NCBI RefSeq assembly: GCF_900157305.1 | Contig: NZ_LS974202.1 | Location: 434,001-498,000, forward strand | Direction: 5' to 3' | Length of the DNA stretch: 64,000 nucleotides | Source of the DNA: Mesotoga infera | GTDB taxonomy: Bacteria > Thermotogota > Thermotogae > Petrotogales > Kosmotogaceae | Part shown: one piece after another, positions 7,914 through 15,101 of the stretch | Numbering within the stretch: the first letter of the stretch is position 1 | Layout of the letters: each line of letters begins with the position of its first letter | Position numbers and translations under genes: made by a program | The notes under the pieces: model-generated | What the model was told of the DNA's origin: nothing | Database searches by the model: none | Seen by the model: the letters and a program-made list of their open reading frames with translations, nothing else

Positions 7914-8582
7914 ATGTTGAAAATCCTCTTCGCCGACGATGAAAGAAATATGCGGATACTGGTGTCCGATTTTCTCGAAATGGAAGGCTATAAGGTACTT
8001 CTGGCGGTTGATGGCGAGGAAGCTCTCCAGAAGTTTTATGAAAACCCCGATCTATCTCTCATCATTCTGGATATAATGATGCCGCGTATGAGTGGTATAG
8101 AAGTTCTCGAAGAAATCAGGGAGAGATGCCATATTCCAGTCATAATGCTCACCGCGAAATCTGCCGAAACCGACGAATTGGAAGGCTTCCAGTGTGGAGC
8201 AGACGAATACATATCCAAGCCCTTCAGTCCTAGAATACTCGTGGCCAGAGTGAATACGCTACTCAGGAGGAGTTATCCGATGCAGAAGGAAACGAAGATC
8301 GGAGTTCTTCATGTAAAACCTTCCAGTATGGAAGTTTACGTCAACGACAGGAGAATTGTCCTAAGTCGCACCGAGTTCAACCTTCTCAGCTGTTTTGTCG
8401 CCAACAGTGGAATAACGCTCACAAGGGACCAGCTCCTAGACAGCGTATGGGGATACGATTACCAGGGTACCGATAGAACAGTCGATACTCACATAAACAG
8501 ATTGAGATCGAAGTTGCAGGAAGCGAGCGAGTACATAGAAACTATCAGGGGGTACGGTTACAGGTTCGGGGTTCGCCAATGA
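7914..8582 (+). CDS. OmpR/PhoB-family response regulator
   Basis: 222 residues. Receiver domain 1-118: acidic pair in FADDERN, phospho-acceptor Asp in IILDIMMPRMSG (about residue 53), Thr in MLTAKSA, Lys in ISKPFSP. Winged-helix DNA-binding domain 128-222: LSRTEFNLL, RTVDTHINRLRSKL, IRGYGYRF. It overlaps the kinase gene by 4 bases (ATGA), so the two are translationally coupled. The upstream direct repeats of 11-bp period are what a PhoB-type dimer binds, suggesting autoregulation. PhoB is the best guess because of the neighbouring polyphosphate and phosphate-transport genes, but the subgroup cannot be proven from sequence alone. Confidence 0.93.
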   Translation: MLKILFADDERNMRILVSDFLEMEGYKVLLAVDGEEALQKFYENPDLSLIILDIMMPRMSGIEVLEEIRERCHIPVIMLTAKSAETDELEGFQCGADEYISKPFSPRILVARVNTLLRRSYPMQKETKIGVLHVKPSSMEVYVNDRRIVLSRTEFNLLSCFVANSGITLTRDQLLDSVWGYDYQGTDRTVDTHINRLRSKLQEASEYIETIRGYGYRFGVRQ

Positions 8583-10063
8583 GCTCAATTCGCAGGAAGC
8601 TCTTCTTACAGATTCTTGCAGTTATACTCTTTATCATTTCGACATTGTGGCTCGCAAATACCTTCATGCTTGAACCGTACTATATGAAAACGAAAAAGGA
8701 TCAGTTGATCAAAGCCAGGAATAGTATCAATTCCTTCGGAGTCTCGGATTATCAGGAAAAAGTCGATTTTCTTGTCGATATGGGCAACGAGCTCAACGCC
8801 ATGATTCTCATTTTTGATGGTTCGGGCGAGCCGGTCTATACGACGCACATTATTCCACAGGAGCCCGGTGGTTTAATACCCGGGATAGACACCAGAAGGA
8901 TACCTCCATCCAGGAAACCTCTCGAAACGGTTTACAGCGAAAAAATAGATTCTGGCACTGAAATCGAGCTTACTATAGACAGAATGGGAGAACAGGGGTT
9001 TCTAAGCCTGAAATCCAGGCTCGATAACGGCTTCACCCTTCATATGAGTATCCCTGTGTCCTCCATCGAGAGCAGCGTCTCGATCGTAAACGGCTTTCTT
9101 CTCGTAGTTGGACTGTTTTCCTCGGCGCTGGCTCTGGTTATAGCCTTCATCATTTCAAGAAGGTTCACGGGTTCCATCCTTCACATGAACAGAATCACCA
9201 GAAAGATGAAGGATCTGGATTTCTCCGAAAAGTGTGAAATCAAATCTAAAGACGAGTTTGGACAGCTTGCCAGTAGTATAGACGATCTTTCGGAATCCCT
9301 CGATATGACGCTGAAAAAACTCAGCCAGAAGAACGAGGCACTCAAAAAGGAGATAGAACACAAAAAAGTAGTTGAAGAAATGAGAAAGCAGTTCATAACC
9401 AACGTCTCTCATGAATTAAAGACACCCCTGTCGCTTATTCAGGGCTATGCCGAAGGATTGGAACTAAACATAGCCTCAAGCGACGAAAAGCGGAACTTCT
9501 ACTGTGGAGTGATCAAGGAAGAGACGGCGAAAATGGGCAGGCTCGTGAAGGACCTACTCGATCTCTCGATGATGGAAACGGGCAATTTAACACTCTATAA
9601 GAGCGAATTCTGCATCGATGAGCTGATAAAAAGGTTGATGGGAAAGTTCGAAAAGGTCTTTCTAAAAAAAGGAATCGAGCCGAAGTATGCAGAGGGTGAA
9701 AGAACGTTTGTCTATGCCGATTCTTTCAGGACGGAGCAGATACTAACCAACTACCTGAACAACGCCATTTACCATGTCGATGAAAGAAAGGAAATTTTTG
9801 TTAGAAAAGACATTCAAGAGAATTTGGTGATTGTGCGGGTGTTCAACTCAGGCCAGAACATACCCCAGGAAGAAGGCGAGAAGATCTGGACCAGTTTTTA
9901 TAGAGCCGACAATGCCAGAACAAGGGAAGAGGAGAGGTACGGCATAGGGCTTTCGATAGTCAAGGCCATCTGCGATCTGGATGGCAAAAGTTGTGGGTTT
10001 GTGAACCTTCCAGATGGTGTGGAGTTTTTCTTCGAGTTGGAAAGGGTAAAAAACCCGGATTAG
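8579..10063 (+). CDS. HAMP-domain sensor histidine kinase (PhoR-like candidate)
   Basis: 494 residues: TM1 about 9-30, extracytoplasmic sensor about 31-163, TM2 about 164-190, HAMP 190-245, coiled coil to 270, HisKA with the phospho-accepting His in NVSHELKTPLSLI (about residue 279), HATPase with NYLNNAIYHV (N box) and RYGIGLSIVKAI (G box). It phosphorylates the regulator encoded just upstream. The sensor domain is of moderate size, without a PAS domain I can see, unlike classical PhoR. The 3' end overlaps the convergent phosphate permease gene by 4 bases. Confidence 0.92.
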   Translation: MSSIRRKLFLQILAVILFIISTLWLANTFMLEPYYMKTKKDQLIKARNSINSFGVSDYQEKVDFLVDMGNELNAMILIFDGSGEPVYTTHIIPQEPGGLIPGIDTRRIPPSRKPLETVYSEKIDSGTEIELTIDRMGEQGFLSLKSRLDNGFTLHMSIPVSSIESSVSIVNGFLLVVGLFSSALALVIAFIISRRFTGSILHMNRITRKMKDLDFSEKCEIKSKDEFGQLASSIDDLSESLDMTLKKLSQKNEALKKEIEHKKVVEEMRKQFITNVSHELKTPLSLIQGYAEGLELNIASSDEKRNFYCGVIKEETAKMGRLVKDLLDLSMMETGNLTLYKSEFCIDELIKRLMGKFEKVFLKKGIEPKYAEGERTFVYADSFRTEQILTNYLNNAIYHVDERKEIFVRKDIQENLVIVRVFNSGQNIPQEEGEKIWTSFYRADNARTREEERYGIGLSIVKAICDLDGKSCGFVNLPDGVEFFFELERVKNPD

Positions 10064-10992
10064 TTCAATCCGAAAAAATTAAAGATAGCGAACACTGCAG
10101 CCGACACACAGCCTGCGATAAGCGGAGTTTGCAGCCAGCCCAGCAAGATCCTCCGGATCAGGCGGCCGTCGAAGTTTCTCGAACCTCGGGCCAATCCCAC
10201 ACCTACAACGGCCCCGACTATGGCCTGAGATACTGAGACCGGAACTCCTATATAAGCGTAAATGAGAACGGTGAGGCTCTGCGCCAGAATAGCCACGACA
10301 GAGGAAAAGGCTTCCAGGGAGACTATCCTCTTGCCCACCGTGTACATGACTTTCTTGCTGAAGATTATCGCGCCCGCAGCGATGCTCAACCCTCCTATTA
10401 GTGCGGCTTCGTCGACCGATATGCTTCCAACGAAAGTACCGGTAATATTAGCCACGTTGTTGGCTCCCAGAGCAAAGGAACCGAGAATTCCAATCAAGAT
10501 GGCGAGAACCTTGAGCGTTATATCCTGAACCACTATTGATCTTATCCTGCGAAAGAACCTAGCTACAATACCGTAAAGCACGTATCCGAGCAGGGCTGCG
10601 CCCAGAGGAGTGGTTATCCAGCAAATAAAGATCTTCATAACCACGAACCAGTCGATGTTTCCATTGAGAAGACCGATACCCATGATCGCGCCCACTACGG
10701 CCTGAGAGGAGGAAACAGGCAGACCGAATTGATTCAGGATTATCACAGACAAACCCGCAGCGGCCGACACGATCGCCGCCGTAACGAGAGTCTGGCTGCT
10801 CAAACTCGCAAGAGTTTCCAGTCCGTTCCTGCCGCCGATCATCGCCCCGGCGATTATCGAAAAACTCGCGGTTATCGCCGCGAACCTGTAATTAAGGAGC
10901 CCGTTGGTAACAGTTGTTCCGTATATGTTGGCTGCGTCGTTTCTTCCGAGGGCCCAGCCGAAGAAAACCGCAGGCAAAAAGGTTAAAATCAA
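10060..10992 (-). CDS. pit: PiT-family inorganic phosphate transporter
   Basis: About 310 residues, all membrane. The two PiT signatures, one per half, are visible: GRNDAANIYGTTV near the N-terminus and GANNVANITGTFVG in the second half, in a duplicated fold with about ten helices. It imports phosphate by cation symport. TTG at 10992 is preferred because GAAGGGAT lies just upstream and the TTG at 11010 is only about 7 bases from the predicted transcription start; the longer form adds six residues. Convergent with the sensor kinase. With the polyphosphate operon, it completes a phosphate theme. Confidence 0.9.
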   Translation of the reverse strand: MILTFLPAVFFGWALGRNDAANIYGTTVTNGLLNYRFAAITASFSIIAGAMIGGRNGLETLASLSSQTLVTAAIVSAAAGLSVIILNQFGLPVSSSQAVVGAIMGIGLLNGNIDWFVVMKIFICWITTPLGAALLGYVLYGIVARFFRRIRSIVVQDITLKVLAILIGILGSFALGANNVANITGTFVGSISVDEAALIGGLSIAAGAIIFSKKVMYTVGKRIVSLEAFSSVVAILAQSLTVLIYAYIGVPVSVSQAIVGAVVGVGLARGSRNFDGRLIRRILLGWLQTPLIAGCVSAAVFAIFNFFGLN

Positions 10993-11023
10993 CTCTATCC
11001 CTTCATCCAAAGTAATGAATAGT

Positions 11024-11032
11024 ATTATAGCA
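11024..11032 (-). promoter_or_regulatory. Extended -10 promoter of the phosphate transporter
   Basis: TGCTATAAT on the minus strand (TGn plus a perfect -10) with no good -35. The same 9-mer recurs at 14982-14990, 45060-45068 and 45101-45109. Confidence 0.6.
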
Positions 11033-11195
11033 CCACGCTAATAATTATGGGAAATCCTTTAATAGAACAAAAAACGCTCCAGAAACCCGCCGTTAGCGTG
11101 AGTACTTCTGCGTGAATCATTCGGTCCGCCTTTTTGCCGTGACCACCGGATCAGGCTTCATGAAACGTCTATGCTAATAATTCCAGTTTCCGGCG

Positions 11196-11273
11196 TTATT
11201 TATAGAGGATTATTAAAACCGCTATTACACTAAAAAACAGAGCGAGAAGCAAAAAAACAGTCGATGTATCCAC
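11196..11273 (-). CDS. Possible 25-residue single-pass membrane peptide
   Basis: GTG start preceded by GGAGGGAG with good spacing, then MDTSTVFLLLALFFSVIAVL and a short hydrophobic tail ending in Tyr-Lys. One membrane helix covers nearly all of it, similar in size to KdpF- or CydX-like subunits but not matching either. A weak hairpin with a T-run (11074-11099, minus) could end the transcript before the phosphate transporter promoter. The strong ribosome site and all-hydrophobic reading are the only evidence. Confidence 0.4.
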   Translation of the reverse strand: MDTSTVFLLLALFFSVIAVLIILYK

Positions 11274-11401
11274 AACTCTCCCTCCAGTATTCTGTAAAAC
11301 AATTGTACAACTTTACAAACCGAATTCAGAGGCTCTCTTCTGCAGGGTAGCTCCGAATAGAGGCATCTATTGTAGAATCAAAATGAAAGGACGGTGGTAT
11401 T

Positions 11402-11908
11402 ATGTACAACCGCTTGGAGGATTCAACAAGAATAATCATAGGAATAATAGGAGGAATAATCTACGCGGTCGGCGTTGGATTGATAATATTCAGTTTCGCC
11501 AGTTTCTTTCTAGCGCCGGCAATCGGAATGGTCTTCACAAGTATGTTCACTCTTGTGATCCTCGGAATTGTCGCCTCCTCTATAGGGAGAGCCCTGGTCG
11601 GAATGGCCAGAACGAGGAAATACAGCGGACCTCTGGATGACCAGAGATCTCTGCGAAGAGAGGTTCAAGAAGATATGACTTACAACTACACCTTTGTATC
11701 CGATAGAGAAGCAAAAACCGAGAGAAAGAAGTCTCAGAGTTACTCCAGATGTCCCGAATGCGATGCGGAGAACGACGACAGAGCCTCTACCTGTCAGAAC
11801 TGTGGAGCTTCTCTGGTGGGTTATAAAAAGTGCTCGCTCTGTTATAAACTGAACGAAATGGACAAAAGGTTCTGCTCCAACTGCGGCCACGATTTCAATC
11901 TCGATTAA
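11402..11908 (+). CDS. Membrane protein with double zinc-ribbon
   Basis: 168 residues. Two hydrophobic helices (about 9-32 and 37-62), a charged linker, then two rubredoxin-like zinc knuckle pairs: CPECDAENDDRASTCQNC and CSLCYKLNEMDKRFCSNC. Such DZR tails on small membrane proteins are common and usually of unknown function. ATG at 11402, with an AAAGGACGGT leader. Monocistronic; a repeat island follows. Confidence 0.8.
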   Translation: MYNRLEDSTRIIIGIIGGIIYAVGVGLIIFSFASFFLAPAIGMVFTSMFTLVILGIVASSIGRALVGMARTRKYSGPLDDQRSLRREVQEDMTYNYTFVSDREAKTERKKSQSYSRCPECDAENDDRASTCQNCGASLVGYKKCSLCYKLNEMDKRFCSNCGHDFNLD

Positions 11909-11924
11909 TATTGTTGCGCGGAAG

Positions 11925-12420
11925 AGCCGTCCTTCGTCAGTCGTCTCGGAGCATGGACCCGTCCTTGAAGAGAGTGAAAGAGCAGTTCCTCGTTCCGACG
12001 CTCAGCGTCCAGGTTCCGTTCTTCGAACCGGAGGTGAGAGGTAAGAGGCGGGAGGTGTGAAAAGCGTGAAGGTCTTGATCTTCTTACCTCTAACCTCATA
12101 CCTCTCATCTCGGCTCCTGCTCCTGCCTTCCCGTCATGCCGACACGCTTGACGTCATTCTGAGCTTGACTCAGAATCTGCTCTTTCAACGGTAAGGAACG
12201 AGATCCCGTATAGGAACACTACGGGATGACAGAATGGGGGCACTACGGGATGACAGTATAGGATCATCACGGGATGACCCTGAATAGGATCCCTGAATAG
12301 GAACATTTCAGGGCAGGCTCATCAGGGCAGGCTCTCTCTTCCAGTTATGCCGGACCCCGATCCGGCATCCTGCTCTTACCCTCATTATCCACAACCCATT
12401 AATCACCGCTCATCACGGCT
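11925..12420. repeat. Repeat island 1 (long element plus hairpin modules)
   Basis: Starts with a roughly 140-bp element also present at about 31540-31765 (inverted) and 36300-36470. Landmarks are GTCCTTCGTCAGTCGTC, GCATGGACCCGTCCTTG, TTCCGACGCTCAGCGTC, and AGGTGAGAGGTAAGAGG. It continues with hairpin modules: GTCATTCTGAG-loop-CTCAGAATC at 12153-12178, ATCCCGTA-loop-TACGGGATGAC around 12206-12230, and TATGCCGGA-loop-TCCGGCATCC around 12346-12371, plus single-arm remnants (ACGGGATGACAG). No coding sequence seen. Confidence 0.8.
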
Positions 12421-12465
12421 TTTAAGAGGGTTATCGTGTAAATTTTCCTTGAGATCATCCTGAGA

Positions 12466-12610
12466 ACAAAAAAAGGATTCCTGACTGGCGCCAGGAATCG
12501 AAGGGGGAATTGCTACGAAACGAGGAGTTGTCCGGATTGCGGCTAACTTAATCTCCTTTTTATCGGGTCCCTATCATATTTGTATGTCAAAAGTTAACCA
12601 GCAACCTTGC
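12466..12610 (-). ncRNA. Candidate structured small RNA (~145 nt)
   Basis: A near-consensus promoter and a strong terminator bracket 145 bases with no usable reading frame (the only ATG opens five codons). The 5' part folds into an 11-bp stem with one bulge: UUGC-U-GGUUAAC (12604-12593) with GUUAGCCGCAA (12547-12537). The enclosed AGGAG (12557-12553) can pair with CUCCU (12527-12523) outside the stem, a possible pseudoknot. No gene follows on that strand, so a riboswitch is unlikely. It does not match 4.5S, tmRNA or RNase P motifs that I know. 6S RNA was considered, but the long bulged rod is not seen. Confidence 0.55.
12476..12499 (-). terminator. Terminator of the candidate small RNA
   Basis: Stem GATTCCTG/CAGGAATC, 8 bp, followed on the minus strand by CTTTTTTTG. 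The loop itself contains the palindrome TGGCGCCA. Confidence 0.75.
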
Positions 12611-12616
12611 AGATAT

Positions 12617-12644
12617 ATTATACTATTAATTCTTGAAAAGTCAA
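12617..12644 (-). promoter_or_regulatory. Strong sigma-70-type promoter of the small RNA
   Basis: TTGACT, 16-base spacer, TATAAT on the minus strand. The block TTGACTTTTCAAG is shared with the promoter at 62078-62106. Confidence 0.75.
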
Positions 12645-12865
12645 ATATCTTCATTTATGTAAATTAATGTGTAAATTGTATATGCAATACTGCTCAATCA
12701 TTTTCTTTCCATATCTCAAAATCGACCAATGAAGCATTGATCCAAGTTCGCAATTTATTCCATTTCCGCTCGAGATGATATAATTAAATTTAGGATCGTT
12801 ACACAAGTCGGATGTTGATATGTTAACAGATTTCCGTTCTCCATAATTTTTTTCGGGGGTGTTCG

Positions 12866-14077
12866 ATGAGAGTACTGGTTACAGGTGCCAGGATGTGGTA
12901 TGCGCTCAACAGCATACGGCTTTTGGCCAGACAGGGTCATGAGGTCTTCGCTGCCGACAGCGGCAAGGTCAGCGGTGGTCTGTATTCGAGATATTTGAAA
13001 GGTAAATTCATATATCCTCCCGTTAGCGAGAAGAGCGACGAATTCATAGAGTGTCTTCTCAAAAAAATAGAAGAATTGAAGATAGACGTACTTTTCCCCA
13101 CCTTCGAAGAAGGCTTCGTTATAAGCAGATTCATGTACAGGTTCGAGGGGCGTGTCAGGGTTATCGTGCCCAGGCATGATCATATACAGGTTTTGCACGA
13201 TAAGTGGACAATGACTCAACTGGCCTCCTCTCTCTCGATCCCTGTCCCCGTTACAACACTTCTAAAGGACTTCGATACTGCCAGGATGAACTTCCCGCTT
13301 ATCGTGAAGCCACGCGACCAGAGGTCGGCCGAAGGGATCGTAAAAGTCCAAACGCTTTCTCAATTGAAAAAGCTTTCCGCCACTCTGGACGGCACAAAAA
13401 CGCTGGCCCAGGAATGGAAAACTCCCCACCAGATATGCACGACAGGGCTGGCTTTCAACGGCAAATTGAAGGGAAACGTTATCTATCACAACATAAGGGA
13501 GTATCCGGAGTCCGGCGGGGTTGGAACCTGCAGAGTATCGATGAAATGCGAAAAAGTGGAGTCGTACGTTTCCAGGATAGTGGAAGCCCTGGGATACTCG
13601 GGATTCATTTCGATGGATTTCCTCTACGACCGGAACGAAGATGAGTACTATCTCGTCGATGTCAACCCCAGAATGAGTCCTGGGCTTCTGGTTGCGCACA
13701 CCTCGGGGATTGATTTCGTCAGAGGTTATATGGACATGGTCGATGGCGGCGATATAAAAAGCTTCGGCGGGGTTGTTCCGGGCAGGGGAACGTACACTAC
13801 TGCCATGGAGATCGGCTGGTACTTCAGCACTCTGTTCAAGGGAAAGTTCAGGAACCTGAAGGGTTTCTTCAAGAGCAGAAAAGGGTTGAAGGACGACACC
13901 TGGGACATAAGGGACCCCATCCCCTTTTTCATCGTACTCTTTGCGATGGCTTATACGGCTGTCTTCGGTCCGTTTATGGGAGGACAGACTAAAGGTTTCT
14001 CGCTTGGCGCAACTTACGATTCCGAGAAGTTCTCAGTAGAAAAGGCCGAATCCGAGAAAAACAGAGAAGTCGGTTAA
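12866..14077 (+). CDS. ATP-grasp ligase-like protein with C-terminal membrane segment
   Basis: 403 residues. An N-terminal Rossmann-like preATP-grasp region (MRVLVTGARMWYALNSIRLL), then an ATP-grasp domain about 110-300 with FPLIVKPRDQRSAEGIVKV (ATP lysine loop) and YYLVDVNPRMSPG (metal-binding Asp/Asn strand). These resemble carbamoyl-phosphate synthase large-chain-like or peptide ligases. Residues about 340-365 (PIPFFIVLFAMAYTAVFGPF) look like a membrane or amphipathic segment. GGGGGTG precedes the ATG. No partner genes adjoin it, so the acid and amine it joins are unknown. Confidence 0.82.
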   Translation: MRVLVTGARMWYALNSIRLLARQGHEVFAADSGKVSGGLYSRYLKGKFIYPPVSEKSDEFIECLLKKIEELKIDVLFPTFEEGFVISRFMYRFEGRVRVIVPRHDHIQVLHDKWTMTQLASSLSIPVPVTTLLKDFDTARMNFPLIVKPRDQRSAEGIVKVQTLSQLKKLSATLDGTKTLAQEWKTPHQICTTGLAFNGKLKGNVIYHNIREYPESGGVGTCRVSMKCEKVESYVSRIVEALGYSGFISMDFLYDRNEDEYYLVDVNPRMSPGLLVAHTSGIDFVRGYMDMVDGGDIKSFGGVVPGRGTYTTAMEIGWYFSTLFKGKFRNLKGFFKSRKGLKDDTWDIRDPIPFFIVLFAMAYTAVFGPFMGGQTKGFSLGATYDSEKFSVEKAESEKNREVG

Positions 14078-14097
14078 TTATAAGTCGGTTGTTTAAT

Positions 14098-14147
14098 AAA
14101 AAGCGCTGTCCTTTCAAGGACAGCGAAGCGGTCTGAGGGTTAACTCA
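14098..14147 (-). ncRNA. Candidate micro-transcript (~50 nt) between promoter and terminator
   Basis: On the minus strand an extended -10 TGGTATAAT (14154-14162), with TTGACA 19 bases upstream of the hexamer (14179-14184), is followed within 30 bases by an 8-bp terminator stem CGCTGTCC/GGACAGCG (14104-14125) and a run of five T. The RNA would be little more than TGAG-loop-CTCA plus the terminator. It has no gene downstream on that strand. It may be a regulatory RNA or just an insulating terminator with a cryptic promoter. Confidence 0.35.
14104..14125 (-). terminator. Intrinsic terminator (minus strand)
   Basis: CGCTGTCC/GGACAGCG stem with a 6-base loop. The T-run lies on the minus strand only, so it does not serve the upstream plus-strand ATP-grasp gene. 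Confidence 0.65.
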
Positions 14148-14184
14148 TGTATAATTATACCATATCCGACAGTATCGATGTCAA

Positions 14185-14494
14185 GCTTTATCAAGTTGTC
14201 AAGTAGAGTCTCATAGAGAAAAACGCCCCGAAATATCTTTCGCACAGGGATGGAATACATTAGATGTAATAGCCAAACTTATAAATCGATTAAAGGTCCA
14301 AACAATCGATCAAGTTTCACAGAAGCCGGTATGCAGTCCTTCCGGAACTTTCAGCGATACAGGTTCTTCCACCGGCCCTGCAAAGTCGTCACTTGTTTCT
14401 GGTACGCACGAAGAGAAGAGTATTGGCAGTTCTCTACGGAGCGTTTTCTATAAAATTTTATAGATTGAAATCCTGTGTATTTGGGAGGAAATAT
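14185..14494. other. Non-coding gap, possible gene remnant
   Basis: No gene supported on the plus strand. On the minus strand about 47 codons ending near 14313 read like real protein (for example DDFAGPVEEPVSLKVPEG) but have no start codon after an upstream stop. This may be a decayed gene end or chance. Confidence 0.3.
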
Positions 14495-14911
14495 ATGGAA
14501 TGGTTCAGGGAAGAATACTCGGTGAGCGATAAAACGGAAAAAGTTCAGCGGAAAGTCGTGAATGACTATATAATCAACCGATCCTACTGGGGAAAAGGAA
14601 GAACCTGCGAACAGATGAATAGGGCCATGAACAACTCAATTTGTTTCAGTCTTTTCAAGCGAGAGGAACAGATAGGATTCGCAAGGGTTATAACCGACTA
14701 TGCGCTCATCTTTTACCTGGCCGATGTCTTCGTTCTCGAGGAGCATAGAAGAAAGGGATTGGGCAGGTGGCTTATCGAATGTGTTCTCGATTACCCACCG
14801 ATCAAAAATATCAAGGGAATGCTTAACACTAAAGATGCACACAGTCTTTACGAAAAGTATGGGTTCAAAATACTGGATGACCCTCGAAGCACAATGATTA
14901 GAAGACCGTGA
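14495..14911 (+). CDS. GNAT family N-acetyltransferase
   Basis: 138 residues, a single GNAT domain. FARVITDYALIFYLADVFV gives strands 3-4, and EEHRRKGLGRWLIECVL is the acetyl-CoA pyrophosphate loop (R/Q-x-x-G-x-G/A). The C-terminus AHSLYEKYGFKI is the usual final strand region. ATG at 14495 is chosen because GGGAGG lies 8 bases upstream and it gives the usual family length; an upstream in-frame ATG would add 34 unlikely residues. Substrate unknown. Confidence 0.87.
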   Translation: MEWFREEYSVSDKTEKVQRKVVNDYIINRSYWGKGRTCEQMNRAMNNSICFSLFKREEQIGFARVITDYALIFYLADVFVLEEHRRKGLGRWLIECVLDYPPIKNIKGMLNTKDAHSLYEKYGFKILDDPRSTMIRRP

Positions 14912-14981
14912 AAGAGACAATGTCTAGAAGTAAATCTCATTAGATAATTACTAGTATCGTGGAGATTTATTATGCTAATAT

Positions 14982-14990
14982 TGCTATAAT
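14982..14990 (+). promoter_or_regulatory. Extended -10 promoter of the giant surface-protein operon
   Basis: TGCTATAAT in an AT-rich stretch without a clear -35. It gives a leader of about 105 bases to the ATG at 15102. Confidence 0.55.
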
Positions 14991-15101
14991 ATAATAAAAT
15001 ACATGCCGTACAAAAGTTTAGATATATCAATACATTCACATGCTTATTTACGTTCTCCGTTCACTTTCGGATACTGAGCGATAAGGGTGGGAGGGTGTTT
15101 T

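Noticed and set aside
14250-14453. 67-codon plus-strand frame in the gap before the GNAT gene
   Set aside because: No ribosome site, and an aromatic/arginine-rich composition unlike neighbouring genes.
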